Source of the DNA: Deltaproteobacteria bacterium
Lineage (GTDB): Bacteria > Desulfobacterota > Desulfobaccia > Desulfobaccales > 0-14-0-80-60-11
Assembly: GCA_030018495.1 (NCBI GenBank)
Contig: JASEFS010000019.1
Span: 1-64,000 of the forward strand
DNA length: 64,000 nucleotides
Direction: 5' to 3'
The translations under genes and the position numbers were made by a program. Shown one piece after another: positions 47,181 to 57,040 of this stretch (the stretch's first letter is position 1; each line of letters opens with the position of its first letter). The notes under the pieces are model-generated. The model saw nothing but the letters and a program-made list of their open reading frames with translations, did no database searches and was not told the DNA's origin.

Positions 47181-49325
47181 GTGGATTTTCCGGTTTATTC
47201 GGCCAAAAGCAAAATCAAAGCCTGGGCTCTTTTAACAGGGGTCATCCTGCTTTTCGCTATAATCCTCAAAATTGCCGGGATCATGGAGCCGTATTCCATG
47301 AAGACCCTGGACATCCTTTTCCGCCTGGCGCCTCTGCCGCCGGCCAGCCCCCAGGTGGTTATGGTAACCGTGGACCAACCCGATGTGGACTTCTTCAAGG
47401 AGCAAGGCATCAACTGGCCCTGGCCCCGGCAGCTTTACGCCCCCATCATCGAGTTTTGCCAGCGGGGCGGCGCCCGCGCCGTCATCTTCGACCTTCTTTA
47501 TACCGAGCCATCTTTCTATGGGCCGGAGGATGACCAGCAATTGGCCAAGGCTGCGGCAGGTGCCGGGAATGTGGTATTTGCCTGCTTCCTTACCCGGGAG
47601 GAGAAGGGGGCCAATCCCCAGGAAGCCGAGCTTCTGGCCAAGGCCGGCCTGACCATCAGCGGCCCCCCGCCCCAAGGGTTTCCGGACTACCGTGCGGTCA
47701 TTGCGCCCGTGGCCCCGCTGGTGCAGGCGGCCAACACCCTGGGCAACGTGGAGTGCGGCCCCGACCCCGACGGCATCTACCGCCGCCTGCCATTGGCCGT
47801 CCCCTTCAAGGGCCGCTGGCTGCCCCTCCTGGGCTTTTCCGCCTTCCAGCGTTCGGCGGCGCCGGGAGAGTGGCGCTTTGACCACAAAGCGTTGGTGCAT
47901 GGGGCTTATCGCCTTCCTTTGGACTCCCAGGGCCGGTTTCTGTTGAAGTTTCGGGGCCCGGCCCGCAGCCATAAGCGCTTCAGCGCCGCCAATGTCATTC
48001 AATCCGAAATCCGCCTGCGCCACAACCAGCCGCCTCTTTATCCAGCCGACGCGTTTAAGGACAAGTGGGTTTTCGTGGGCCTCACCGCGCCGGGCCTTTT
48101 TGATTTGAAAGCCTCGCCGGTAAGCCCCATTTATCCCGGCGTGGAACTGCACGCCACCCTGCTGGACAACCTTATTCAAGGGGACTTTCTTTGCCCCGCC
48201 CCCGTCTGGTTTCAGTGGCTGCTGACCGGCGTCCTGGCCGCCGGGTTGTCCCTGGCCGTGCTCTTTACCTCCGGCCTGTGGGCCCCGCTGCTGGCACTGG
48301 GAACTGCAGTAGTAGGTTTTCTGGGGCTGACGGTGTTGCTTTTTTGGGCCAGTTGGTGGAGCGATCCGGTTCTGCCCGGCGTCGCCCTGGCTTCGAGCTT
48401 CGCCCTGGCCTCGGTTTACAGTTATGCCACCGAGGGCCGCCAAAAGCAGGCCATCCGCCGCATGTTCGCCCAATACATGTCGGAGACGGTGATCAACCAC
48501 TTGCTGGCGCATCCGGAAAAACTCAAGCTGGGAGGCGAGCGCCGCCGGGTCACCCTGTTTTTCTCGGACCTGGCCGGCTTCACCACCCTGAGCGAACGCC
48601 TGCAGCCGGAAGCCGTGGTGGCGCTTCTCAACGAGTATCTGTCCCGCATGACCGAGATTATTCTGGAGGAAATGGGCACGGTGGACAAGTTCGAGGGGGA
48701 CGCCATCATGGCTTTCTGGGGCGCGCCCCTGGACCAGGAGGATCAGGCGGTGCGGGCCTGTCGCACCGCCTTGCGCCAGCAGGCGGCTCTGATCGACCTC
48801 AACCGGCACCTGAGCGGGCAGGGGTTGCCCGCGCTCAGTATGCGCATCGGCCTGCACACCGGCGAGGCCATCGTGGGGAATTTGGGTTCCCAGAGCCGCT
48901 TCGACTACACCGTGATCGGCGACAACGTTAACCTGGCCAGCCGCCTCGAAGGCTTGAACAAGTTTTACGGCACCGGCATTCTGGCCAGCGAGGCAACCGT
49001 GGCTGAGAGCAGCGACGGCATCGAATTTTGGGAACTGGACCGGGTGGCGGTGAAAGGGCGGGAAGCCCCGGTGACTGTTTTTAATGTGATGGCTTTGCGG
49101 GGCGGGCTGTCTCCGGCCCAGGCTGCGGCCCGGGAGGAATACGCCCGGGGCCTGGAATGTTTCCGCCGGCGCCTCTTTGAAGAGGCGGAGCGGCATTTTT
49201 TAGCCGCTTTGGAAAAATGGCCCGGCGCCACGGCTGCTTCTGTGTTCTTAGGGCGTTGCCGCGCCTTGCAGAAAAACCCGCCGCCGCCGGCCTGGGATGC
49301 GGTCTTCCGGCCGGATAAAAAATAG
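47181..49325 (+). CDS. CHASE2-domain class III adenylate/guanylate cyclase
   Basis: 714 residues. TM1 (about 10-32), extracytoplasmic CHASE2-type sensor (about 35-330), about three membrane helices (340-410), catalytic domain (about 455-635) with metal-binding Asp in FFSDLAGFT and EGDAIMAFWG, substrate Lys in VDKFEGD and VIGDNVNLASRLEG, and a C-terminal TPR-like tail (about 645-705). Makes cAMP or cGMP; the purine cannot be fixed by eye. GTG start, short leader behind an extended -10. A very long antisense frame over this gene is a GC shadow. Confidence 0.92.
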   Translation: MDFPVYSAKSKIKAWALLTGVILLFAIILKIAGIMEPYSMKTLDILFRLAPLPPASPQVVMVTVDQPDVDFFKEQGINWPWPRQLYAPIIEFCQRGGARAVIFDLLYTEPSFYGPEDDQQLAKAAAGAGNVVFACFLTREEKGANPQEAELLAKAGLTISGPPPQGFPDYRAVIAPVAPLVQAANTLGNVECGPDPDGIYRRLPLAVPFKGRWLPLLGFSAFQRSAAPGEWRFDHKALVHGAYRLPLDSQGRFLLKFRGPARSHKRFSAANVIQSEIRLRHNQPPLYPADAFKDKWVFVGLTAPGLFDLKASPVSPIYPGVELHATLLDNLIQGDFLCPAPVWFQWLLTGVLAAGLSLAVLFTSGLWAPLLALGTAVVGFLGLTVLLFWASWWSDPVLPGVALASSFALASVYSYATEGRQKQAIRRMFAQYMSETVINHLLAHPEKLKLGGERRRVTLFFSDLAGFTTLSERLQPEAVVALLNEYLSRMTEIILEEMGTVDKFEGDAIMAFWGAPLDQEDQAVRACRTALRQQAALIDLNRHLSGQGLPALSMRIGLHTGEAIVGNLGSQSRFDYTVIGDNVNLASRLEGLNKFYGTGILASEATVAESSDGIEFWELDRVAVKGREAPVTVFNVMALRGGLSPAQAAAREEYARGLECFRRRLFEEAERHFLAALEKWPGATAASVFLGRCRALQKNPPPPAWDAVFRPDKK

Positions 49326-49469
49326 TGTCAATAGAAGCAGTTTTCTCTCAAGCCAAAAATATTCTTGAACCGGAAGAGCTCTTTAACCGTTTTTAAAAGG
49401 TCAAGTTGCAGATGTGGAGAGCCGGCAGAGCGCCGCTCATTCTAAAGTTCATATAATTTTTGAAATTGG

Positions 49470-49484
49470 TATAATGCATGCATT
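49470..49484 (+). promoter_or_regulatory. Extended -10 promoter and AATGCATGCATT palindrome
   Basis: TGGTATAAT (TATAAT 49470-49475) overlaps the 12-base palindrome AATGCATGCATT (49473-49484), about 90 bases before the SH3-protein start. Gap 49326-49566 otherwise holds nothing recognisable. Confidence 0.45.
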
Positions 49485-49566
49485 TTGAACAGGATTGACC
49501 GGAACCCTTTAAAAAGGAAAAATACCGACCTGGCACGGGAAGAACCAGGAGGAAGAAGGAGGCCGT

Positions 49567-50067
49567 GTGAGACGATTCATGAAGCTTTCCAGAAAGACCT
49601 TAGGGCTGCTCATAATCGTAATGATGCTGCTCTTGAGCGGCGGACCGGGTTGGGCCCGCACCCTGACTGTCAGCCAGCCCAACCAGCAGATCTACCAGGA
49701 GGCCAATTTTGCCAGCACGCCTTTGGGCGCAGTGCCTCAAGGAGCCAAAGTGAACCTCATCCGGCAGGAAGGGGAGTGGTACAAGGTGGATTACCAGGGC
49801 ACCATAGGCTGGCTGCACCGGCAGGCGGTTCCCGAAGCCGCGCCGGCCAAAATGGACCTTTCCAAAATGCTCTTCGGCGGCCCGGTAAAGGAGACCGGTT
49901 CGGATGAAGTGGCCTTGGCCGGCAAGGGCTTCACGCCGGAGGTGGAAGCCGGCTTTCGCCAGAAAAATCCGGGGCTGGCCTACGCCCAGGTGGATAAAGT
50001 GGAGACCTTCGGGGTGGACCAGGCGCAGCTTCAGAAATTTGTCTCGGAAGGAGGTCTGAACCCATGA
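49567..50067 (+). CDS. Secreted bacterial SH3-domain protein
   Basis: 166 residues: signal peptide (about 1-30, ending WARTL), then one SH3_3-type domain (about 35-90; variable residues typical of GAKVNLIRQEGEWYKVDYQG and IGWLH), then a hydrophilic tail (95-166). Starts GTG with AGGAGG upstream. Its stop overlaps the start of the M48 metalloprotease (ATGA), so they are translationally coupled; SH3 domains of this type bind peptidoglycan or peptides and may guide the protease. Confidence 0.85.
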   Translation: MRRFMKLSRKTLGLLIIVMMLLLSGGPGWARTLTVSQPNQQIYQEANFASTPLGAVPQGAKVNLIRQEGEWYKVDYQGTIGWLHRQAVPEAAPAKMDLSKMLFGGPVKETGSDEVALAGKGFTPEVEAGFRQKNPGLAYAQVDKVETFGVDQAQLQKFVSEGGLNP

Positions 50068-50936
50068 GAGCGACATCATTCGGACCAACCGCGCTTCTGC
50101 TCATGGCGTGCCTTTTATGGGGCTGCAGCGGCGTTTCTTTGGACCTGCCTTCCTCTGTACAGCCGGCCGCGCAAATCGCCGCCAAGACCGGTGCCAAGGC
50201 GATCCATGCCTCCCGCCCCATCAGTGATTCCGAAGAATACTATGTGGGCCGGGCCGTAGGCGCCCGCATACTGGCGAAATACCCCCTCTACCAGGACCAG
50301 GAAGTCACCCGGTATGTAAACAAGGTGGGCTTGACGGTGGCCCGCAAATCGTCCCGGCCTAACCCCTACCGGGGCTACCATTTCGCGGTCCTGGACACGC
50401 CGGAGCCCAACGCCTTCGCCTGTCCCGGCGGCACCATCCTGATTACCCGGGGGCTTTTGAAGAACTGCGCCACCGAGGACGAACTGGCCGCGGTGCTGGC
50501 CCATGAAGTGGCCCATATCGCCAACAAGGACGGCATCAAATCCATCAGCCAGGCCCGTTGGACCGAGGTGGCCACCACCCTGGGCACCGAAACCGCCAAA
50601 CAGTACGGCGGCAGCGCCGGACAGATGGTGACCCTGTTTGAAGGCTCCATCGACGACGTCTTCAAAACCATCGTGGTGAACGGCTACAGCCGCTCGGCTG
50701 AAGAAAGCGCGGACCGGGAAGCCGTAAGCATTTTGCGTAAAGCCGGCTACAACCCGGGGGCCCTGGCCGCGGTGCTCACTAAAATGAGCGGCAAGGAAGG
50801 GGCCGGCGGGATCTACCGGACCCATCCACCCACCAGCGAGCGACTGGCCAAGGTGCAGTCCCTGGCCCCGGCTTCTTCTGCGTCCAGCGAAAAAGAAGCC
50901 GTCCGCACTGCCAGATTCCAGCAGCTAAAAATTTAG
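50064..50936 (+). CDS. M48-family metalloprotease, lipoprotein
   Basis: 290 residues. Lipobox-like LLWGC (signal about 1-20), zinc motif HEVAHIANKDG (about 147-157, HExxH) and a downstream Glu-containing SAEESADREAVSIL, plus the YRTHPPTSERL C-terminal loop typical of BepA/LoiP-type peptidases. Likely an outer-membrane-facing periplasmic protease for protein quality control. Overlaps the SH3 gene by four bases. Confidence 0.92.
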   Translation: MRATSFGPTALLLMACLLWGCSGVSLDLPSSVQPAAQIAAKTGAKAIHASRPISDSEEYYVGRAVGARILAKYPLYQDQEVTRYVNKVGLTVARKSSRPNPYRGYHFAVLDTPEPNAFACPGGTILITRGLLKNCATEDELAAVLAHEVAHIANKDGIKSISQARWTEVATTLGTETAKQYGGSAGQMVTLFEGSIDDVFKTIVVNGYSRSAEESADREAVSILRKAGYNPGALAAVLTKMSGKEGAGGIYRTHPPTSERLAKVQSLAPASSASSEKEAVRTARFQQLKI

Positions 50937-51193
50937 CGTCCGCCAGGGGGAGGACGGTTTGCGTCCTCCCCTTTCTACGCTTGAAACACTTCTATATTCC
51001 TGTTGCGAAGTTCATCAGGCGGCCTCTTCCGGAAACTCTTTAAGGAGAATTGCGCAAGGAGCCGTTTCTCGGTTTCTCAGGGACATTTGTGAAAAAACTC
51101 TTTATAGGCTGGAACCTGCGCCTCCTCTTGATTCCGCCCGGGCGCCATCTCATATTATGTGTAAAATATTACGCCAGGGAAAGGAGGCCGACC

Positions 51194-51805
51194 ATGGTTA
51201 CTGTTGCCGGCGAGGATCTGTTCACTCCCATATTCAACAAGCTGGAAGGATTAGTAAGTGCGGGCCGGAATGCCTTTAACCGACATAGCCGTCAGGATCT
51301 GGAGCAACTCAAGGCACTTCACCGGGAAATTGTTCTCGATATTGCCGATGCCATCAAAAAGATTGAAGGGACTCTGGCCAAAAAACAGGCGGGGGAACGG
51401 GCTGAGGCCCTCAAAGAGCAGAGCCTCCTGACCCGCTTGCAGCTTATCGCTGAAAAATTGGGCGGCCTCACTGAGCCTATCGACAAAAAAATCAAGGATG
51501 GGGTGCTTTTTTCCGAGAAAGCAGTATCCCAAACCAATTATCTCTTCGACCATCAGGCGGGAATCCTGCGCTCCCTTTTGGACATCCTCAAGACCGATAA
51601 CGCCATGCTCAAGCGTTTCGTCCAGGAGGAAGGCCAGAAGCTGGTTCAGGATTGCATTAATTTCGCCACCGAGCATGAAGACCGCCTGATTGAAGGTCTC
51701 TGCCTGCCCCAGGCCGCGCCGCTTTTCTTGTCGATTCTGGACAACATGCGCACGGCCGCGCAGCATGAAGTGGACATCGCTCAGATGCTGGCCAAGAAAA
51801 ACTGA
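51194..51805 (+). CDS. All-helical protein of unknown function (PhoU/DUF47-like shape)
   Basis: 203 residues, nearly all predicted alpha-helix with heptad patterns (IADAIKKIEGTLAKKQ; LLTRLQLIAEKLGG; MLKRFVQEEGQKLVQD). No signal or membrane segment. ATG 51194 is chosen because AAAGGAGG lies six bases upstream. The helical-bundle look recalls PhoU-type or phasin-like proteins, but no diagnostic motif is present. Stands alone between the M48 gene and photolyase. Confidence 0.65.
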   Translation: MVTVAGEDLFTPIFNKLEGLVSAGRNAFNRHSRQDLEQLKALHREIVLDIADAIKKIEGTLAKKQAGERAEALKEQSLLTRLQLIAEKLGGLTEPIDKKIKDGVLFSEKAVSQTNYLFDHQAGILRSLLDILKTDNAMLKRFVQEEGQKLVQDCINFATEHEDRLIEGLCLPQAAPLFLSILDNMRTAAQHEVDIAQMLAKKN

Positions 51806-51822
51806 AAGGGGGTTGACCGTCG

Positions 51823-51842
51823 AACCGGAGTCCGGTTTTTTC
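51823..51842 (+). terminator. Rho-independent terminator
   Basis: AACCGG-AGT-CCGGTT followed by Ts, 18 bases after the helical-protein stop. Confidence 0.65.
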
Positions 51843-51852
51843 CCTTTTCACC

Positions 51853-53214
51853 TTATGGTTTGAGGACGGGAAATTTTTGGAGATAGACTTCCAGGGAAAA
51901 TTTGTCTTTCAGGCCGCTTAAGCTCATATAGCGGATCTTGCCGAAAACCTGGCGCTCCTTCCAGGCCCGGTCATGGACTCCGCCGATGCTCCAGGCGATG
52001 CCGGTGTAGCCGTTGGGGTCGCGGCCGTCCAGTTCGTAGCGGTCATTAAGATAAATAGCGGTCTGCAGGGCGTCTTCGGGGGAGGCGGTCCATTCCAGTA
52101 TTTTTTTGGCCCAATACATGCGCATGTAGCCGTGCATTTTGCCGGTGAGCACCATTTCCCGCTGGGCCGCATTCCAGGCTTCATCGTGGGTGCGGGCCTG
52201 CTCAAATTCCTCCGGAGAATATAAAAATTGCCGTTTATCCCGGCGGTGGGCGTCGAGGGTGGCCTGCGCCCAAGCGGGAAAGGCCTTGAAGTCGTCGTAG
52301 TCCTCATTATAAAAACAAAAATTATCGGAGAGCTCCCGCCTGACGATAAGCTCTTCCAGGAAATCTCGCTTGGCCTCCCGGGGAGCTTCTGCCCGGCGCA
52401 CCTCCAAAGCCACCCGCTGTGCCGCGAGGTGCCCGAAGTGCAGGTAAGGCGAGAGGTTGGATTGGCCTTCTTTGGTGGGGTCGTTGCGGTTGAGGTTGTA
52501 ATGAGCCAGTTTCTCTTCGAGAAAATACTCGAGTTGTTGACGGGCCGCCGCTTCCCCCGGCGCCAGCCAATCAACTTCGGGCACGGTGCGGTCGGCGGGA
52601 TGATTGTGCAAAATATATTGCCAGGGAATCTGGTCTCCGGACTTCTCCAATTTATAGGGGTGTTCCTGAAGCTCGGGAATTTCGGTGAGAAAATCGGGCA
52701 AGACCCGATGAATCTTTGGTCTGAAGGTATAGGCGCCGTATTCCTGCTTGGGTGAGGCCAGCCAGCAGGGGACGATATTGTGGGCGTCCACTTCGTAAAT
52801 AGGGATGTCGAGCTTTTTGGCAACCTCCTGCTTCCAGGCCCGCTTGAGCCGCAGCGGGTCAAAATCGGTGACCAGTAAAGAGGTCTTAAGATTTTTGGCC
52901 AGTTTGGGGACTTCCCGGCCCGGCTCGCCGGTTAGCAGGAAGAACGGCACCGAATGGGCGGCCAGCCCTTTTTCCACTTCGGCCAGACCGCGTATCATAA
53001 AGGCGAACTGCCGGAACGCGGCGTTGAGGAACTCCGGCACCAGGCAAAAGCAGACCGCCAGGGGGGCTTGCTGCGCCACGGCCGACTCCTGGGCGTGGAG
53101 CAAAGCCCAATTGTCCCGGACGCGCTGGTCGCGGCTCATCCAATAAAGGACCGGGCCCCGCTTTTGCGGACCATCTTTTATGATTCTAATCCTGCTCGCA
53201 TTCATGAGATTCAC
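51853..53214 (-). CDS. phrB: Class II CPD photolyase
   Basis: 453 residues. Class II photolyase signatures: VLYWMSRDQRVRDNWALLHAQ near the N-terminus (shown here as YWMSRDQR...DNWAL), NLSPYLHFGHLAAQR for FAD/DNA binding, MRMYWAKKILEW, and the C-terminal DGRDPNGYTGIAWSIGG followed by HDRAWKER and VFGKIRYMS. Light-driven repair of cyclobutane pyrimidine dimers using FAD. Length is standard. Start ATG; an in-frame ATG three codons later is an alternative. An antisense or alternate frame over it is a shadow. Confidence 0.93.
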   Translation of the reverse strand: MNLMNASRIRIIKDGPQKRGPVLYWMSRDQRVRDNWALLHAQESAVAQQAPLAVCFCLVPEFLNAAFRQFAFMIRGLAEVEKGLAAHSVPFFLLTGEPGREVPKLAKNLKTSLLVTDFDPLRLKRAWKQEVAKKLDIPIYEVDAHNIVPCWLASPKQEYGAYTFRPKIHRVLPDFLTEIPELQEHPYKLEKSGDQIPWQYILHNHPADRTVPEVDWLAPGEAAARQQLEYFLEEKLAHYNLNRNDPTKEGQSNLSPYLHFGHLAAQRVALEVRRAEAPREAKRDFLEELIVRRELSDNFCFYNEDYDDFKAFPAWAQATLDAHRRDKRQFLYSPEEFEQARTHDEAWNAAQREMVLTGKMHGYMRMYWAKKILEWTASPEDALQTAIYLNDRYELDGRDPNGYTGIAWSIGGVHDRAWKERQVFGKIRYMSLSGLKDKFSLEVYLQKFPVLKP

Positions 53215-53351
53215 TGTCCATTTTGCCCTGAATTTTTTATTTATATCATTACCGTTTCACATTGACAGGGTTTATCCTTTTACTGGAATCTTTATATATG
53301 GAATTATGTTAAAATATTAAGCCAATAATCATCTTAGGCGGAGTCTGGAAC

Positions 53352-55664
53352 TTGCAGTTGAAAGCTACTCCGGAGCCAGGAACCTTGGCCAGAAAGCGGG
53401 TGCATGTAGCCGGGCTGGTCCAGGGCGTGGGTTTCCGCCCGTTTGTCTACCGGCTGGCCAAAAGTTTGCATCTCACCGGATGGGTGCGCAACACTTCCCA
53501 GGGGGTGGATATCGAGGCTCAAGGGGCTCCCGCGTTGCTGGAGAGTTTTATTCAAGACCTGGCAAGGCAAGCGCCTCCCCTGGCCCGGGTTGAGTCGGTG
53601 AAGGTTGCCGACATTGAGCCTGCGGGTGACGCGGCGTTTGCCATTTTGGAGAGCAAGACCTCCAGGGGCGTTGAGGCCGTGATCCCTCCGGATGTGGGGC
53701 TTTGCCGGGATTGCGCCGCCGAGATCCTCGACCCGCGGGACCGGCGTTATCACTATCCCTTCACCAATTGCACCAACTGCGGTCCTCGTTTTACCATCAT
53801 CCGGCAGGTGCCTTACGACCGGCCCCGGACCACCATGAGCGCTTTTGCCATGTGCGCCGCCTGCGAACGGGAATACCAGGACCCGGCAGACCGGCGGTTT
53901 CATGCCGAACCTACGGCCTGTCCGGCCTGCGGCCCCAAGTTATGGCTGGAGGTGGGGAACAGCCGCGTTGATAATGACGTCCTGGAAACCGCCGGGCGGC
54001 TGCTTCGAGAGGGCAGGGTGGTGGCGGTCAAGGGCCTGGGCGGCTTCCACCTGGCCTGCGACGCCAAGAACGACGCGGCGGTTCAAACCCTGCGTCAACG
54101 CAAGGGGCGCGTGGCCAAGCCTTTTGCCGTGATGGTCCGGGATCTGAAGGAAGCCGAGCGCCTCTGCTGTCTGGATGCGGAGGCCCGCAAGCTGCTTCTC
54201 TCACCCCGGAATCCGGTGGTGCTGGCCCGCAAAAAGCCGGAGAGCGGCGTGTCCGCAAAAGTGGCCCCCGGCAATAATTACCTCGGCCTCCTGCTGCCCT
54301 ATACGCCCCTGCACCTGCTGCTCTTTGAACATGCCCCTGCCGCGTTGGTGATGACCAGCGGGAATCTGAGCGAAGAGCCGCTGGCGTTCACCAATGAAGA
54401 GGCCAGGACCAGGCTGGCCGGGCTGGCCGACGCCCTGCTCTTGCACAACCGGGATATCCACGTGCCTTGCGATGATTCGGTGGTGCGGCCGACACCCGGC
54501 GGCATGGTGATTCCTCTGCGCCGGGCCCGGGGCTATGTGCCCCAGACGGTGCCGCTGCCGCTGGCGTCCCCTGAAATTTTGGGGGTGGGCGCGGAACAGA
54601 AGAACACCTTCTGCCTGGCCTGGAACCACACCGCGCTGCTGAGCCAGCACATCGGCGACCTGGATACGATGGAGGCCTTTGAATTCTACCGGCGGGCCGT
54701 GAACCATTTCAAAGACCTGGCCCGGAAAGACCCGCAGATAATCGCCCATGACCTTCATCCCCGGTATCTCAGCACCCGGTATGCCTTATCCCAGAAGGAA
54801 AAGCGGCTTATCGGGGTGCAGCATCACCACGCGCACATCGCCGCCTGCCTGGCGGAAAACGGCCGGCAGGAAAAGTGCCTCGGTCTGGCTCTGGACGGCA
54901 CGGGCTATGGCCCGGATGGCAGCATCTGGGGCGGGGAGATTTTGGTGGCCGATCTGGCCGAATTTTCGAGAACCGGGCACCTGGCCCAAGTCAGGCTGCC
55001 TGCCGGGGAAGGCGCGGTGCGGCAGCCTGCCAAGATGGCGGTGTCTTATCTTCACGCCGCCTATGGTGAGGCCTATGAGCAGGTGGCCCGGGACCTGGGT
55101 TTGGAATTTTCTCCCCTGGAGTGGCGCGTCTTGGGGCGCCAGTTGGCAACCGGCCTCAATGCCCCCCTTACATCCAGTGCCGGGCGCCTGTTCGACGCCG
55201 TGGCCGCAGCTCTGGGGATTTGCCGGGAGCGTACCTATGAGGGTCAGCCTGCGGTGGAATTGGAAATGGCGGCGGACCCCCAGGAGAGCGGCTTTTATCA
55301 AGTGCCGCTGCGAAAGGACGCTGAACCCTTCATCGTGGATACTGTCAGCCTTTTCCGCCAGACTGTTAAAGATCGCCTGTCGGGTACTGATCATGCTATA
55401 GTAGCCGCGAGATTTCACAATTCGCTGGTAAAAGGCCTGGCCGCGGCCTGCGTGGCGGGGCGCGAGAGGACCGGGCTTAATCTGGTGGCCCTCTCCGGCG
55501 GGGTTTTTCAGAACGCCCTGATGGCGGTGAGCCTCAAGGACCGCCTGGAGCAAGCGGGCTTCGAAGTCCTGGCCCACAGGCTGGTGCCCCCCAATGACGG
55601 CGGCATCTCCCTGGGACAGGTGGCCGTGGCCGCAGCCAAAATCAACCGCAAAACTGAAAACTGA
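53352..55664 (+). CDS. hypF: HypF carbamoyltransferase (NiFe-hydrogenase maturation)
   Basis: 770 residues. Acylphosphatase domain (VQGVGFRPFVYRLA, about 22-35), two zinc fingers (CRDCAAEILDPRDRRYHYPF, NCTNCGPRF; CAACEREYQ, ACPACGPK), YrdC-like domain (about 215-400) and Kae1-like domain with HHHAHIAACLAEN and ALDGTGYGPDGSIWGGE. Makes the carbamoyl group that becomes the CN ligands of the NiFe site, passing it to HypE. TTG 53352 follows GGAG. The 3' end runs into an AAAACTG tandem repeat. Followed by hypC, hypD and hypE. Confidence 0.95.
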   Translation: MQLKATPEPGTLARKRVHVAGLVQGVGFRPFVYRLAKSLHLTGWVRNTSQGVDIEAQGAPALLESFIQDLARQAPPLARVESVKVADIEPAGDAAFAILESKTSRGVEAVIPPDVGLCRDCAAEILDPRDRRYHYPFTNCTNCGPRFTIIRQVPYDRPRTTMSAFAMCAACEREYQDPADRRFHAEPTACPACGPKLWLEVGNSRVDNDVLETAGRLLREGRVVAVKGLGGFHLACDAKNDAAVQTLRQRKGRVAKPFAVMVRDLKEAERLCCLDAEARKLLLSPRNPVVLARKKPESGVSAKVAPGNNYLGLLLPYTPLHLLLFEHAPAALVMTSGNLSEEPLAFTNEEARTRLAGLADALLLHNRDIHVPCDDSVVRPTPGGMVIPLRRARGYVPQTVPLPLASPEILGVGAEQKNTFCLAWNHTALLSQHIGDLDTMEAFEFYRRAVNHFKDLARKDPQIIAHDLHPRYLSTRYALSQKEKRLIGVQHHHAHIAACLAENGRQEKCLGLALDGTGYGPDGSIWGGEILVADLAEFSRTGHLAQVRLPAGEGAVRQPAKMAVSYLHAAYGEAYEQVARDLGLEFSPLEWRVLGRQLATGLNAPLTSSAGRLFDAVAAALGICRERTYEGQPAVELEMAADPQESGFYQVPLRKDAEPFIVDTVSLFRQTVKDRLSGTDHAIVAARFHNSLVKGLAAACVAGRERTGLNLVALSGGVFQNALMAVSLKDRLEQAGFEVLAHRLVPPNDGGISLGQVAVAAAKINRKTEN

Positions 55665-55674
55665 AAACTTTCCC

Positions 55675-55896
55675 ATGTGTCTTGCCATACCCATGAAAAT
55701 TATCGAGGTTGACGGCGTCACCGCGGTCACCGAAGTGGACGGGGTGAAACGCCGGGCCCGCCTGGACCTCCTGCCCGAAGCCGGCGTAGGGGATTATGTC
55801 CTGGTGCACGCCGGCTTGGCCATTGCCAAGGTGGACGCCGCCGCGGCCCGAGAAACCCTGGATGTTTTGCGGAAACTGGCCGATGAAGTTCAGTGA
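55675..55896 (+). CDS. hypC: HypC/HybG hydrogenase assembly chaperone
   Basis: 73 residues beginning MCLAIPMKI, the invariant HypC start whose Cys2 binds the iron complex and HypD, followed by GVKRRARLDLL and GDYVLVHAGLAI. ATG 55675 is fixed by this motif; earlier in-frame starts lie in hypF. Overlaps the hypD start by 14 bases. Confidence 0.95.
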   Translation: MCLAIPMKIIEVDGVTAVTEVDGVKRRARLDLLPEAGVGDYVLVHAGLAIAKVDAAAARETLDVLRKLADEVQ

Positions 55897-56971
55897 GGAG
55901 TTCCGGGACCAGGCTTTGGTGAAAGAGGCGGTTCGGCGTCTGGGCCGGCTGAGCGACGGCCCGGCCGTGATCATGGAGGTGTGCGGCACTCACACCATGA
56001 GCGTGGCCCGCTTCGGCTTGAAGTCCCTGCTGCCCGCCGGCGTCCGGCTGGTTTCGGGGCCGGGCTGCCCGGTTTGCGTCACCGCCCAGGAAGACATCGA
56101 CGCGTTCCTGGCGTTGGGTGAGCGGCCCAATACCATCCTTGCAACTTTCGGTGATATGATGCGGGTGCCGGGCAGCGCCGCCTCCCTGGAGCGCCGCCGG
56201 GCCGAAGGCGTGGATGCCCGAGTGGTTTACGCCCCCCTGGATGCAGTGGACATCGCCCGGCAAAACCCGAATAAGGATGTGATTTTTTTCGGGGTCGGCT
56301 TTGAGACCACCATGCCTGCAACGGCCCTGGCCATTGAGGCTGCAGCCCGGGAACAGGTCGGGAATTTCTCGGTCTTCTGCGTTCACAAAACCATGCCCAG
56401 GGCGCTGCGGGCGCTGCTGGCCAGCGGGTCAGTCAATGTTTCCGGGCTGCTCCTGCCCGGCCATGTCACCGCCATAATCGGGGCCGAAGCGTATACCTTT
56501 ATTTCCGAAGAATTCCGGATTCCCAGCGCGGTTACCGGTTTCGAGCCCCTGGATATTTTGTGGGGGATTGAGTCGATTTTGCGACAACTGCGGGAAAAGC
56601 GGGCCGTTATTGATAATGCCTACAGTCGTGCGGTAAAAAATTCTGCCAACCCCCTGGCCTCGCGGCTGCTCGAGAAGGTGTTTGAGCCGACGGAGGCAAA
56701 TTGGCGCGGTCTGGGAGTTATCCCGGAAAGCGGGGTGAAGCTCCGGGAAGAATTTTCTCAAGCCGACGCCTCGGTCCGCTTTCGGGAGATCGTTGCCGCG
56801 GTGCCTCCGGCCCGGCCCAGCGCGTGCCGCTGCGGCGAAGTGTTGCGGGGGGTTCTGACGCCCTCCGAATGCCGGCTTTTCGCTAAGGCCTGCACGCCTT
56901 CCCAGCCGCTGGGCCCGTGCATGGTGTCCAGCGAAGGGGCCTGCGCCGCGGCGTTTCGTTTCGAACTATAA
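55883..56971 (+). CDS. hypD: HypD iron-sulfur scaffold for NiFe-hydrogenase maturation
   Basis: 362 residues, the usual length. Motifs MEVCGTHTMSVARFG, SGPGCPVCVT, GFETTMPATA and C-terminal Cys cluster (ACRCGEVLRG...CTPSQPLGPCMVSSEGACAA) that bind the 4Fe-4S cluster and help insert Fe(CN)2CO. ATG 55883 overlaps hypC; longer frames run through hypC. Confidence 0.95.
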   Translation: MKFSEEFRDQALVKEAVRRLGRLSDGPAVIMEVCGTHTMSVARFGLKSLLPAGVRLVSGPGCPVCVTAQEDIDAFLALGERPNTILATFGDMMRVPGSAASLERRRAEGVDARVVYAPLDAVDIARQNPNKDVIFFGVGFETTMPATALAIEAAAREQVGNFSVFCVHKTMPRALRALLASGSVNVSGLLLPGHVTAIIGAEAYTFISEEFRIPSAVTGFEPLDILWGIESILRQLREKRAVIDNAYSRAVKNSANPLASRLLEKVFEPTEANWRGLGVIPESGVKLREEFSQADASVRFREIVAAVPPARPSACRCGEVLRGVLTPSECRLFAKACTPSQPLGPCMVSSEGACAAAFRFEL

Positions 56972-57040
56972 AGTGAGGGAAGTAAAAGGGCAGGGCATTA
57001 GGTGCCGGGCCTTTTCCTCATTATTCTGGTTTAAGGTATT

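Noticed and set aside
47232-49196. A 654-codon open frame on the minus strand over the cyclase gene
   Set aside because: It is antisense to a clear CHASE2/cyclase gene with intact catalytic motifs; its translation is His/Gln/Gly-rich low-quality sequence typical of GC-rich shadows.
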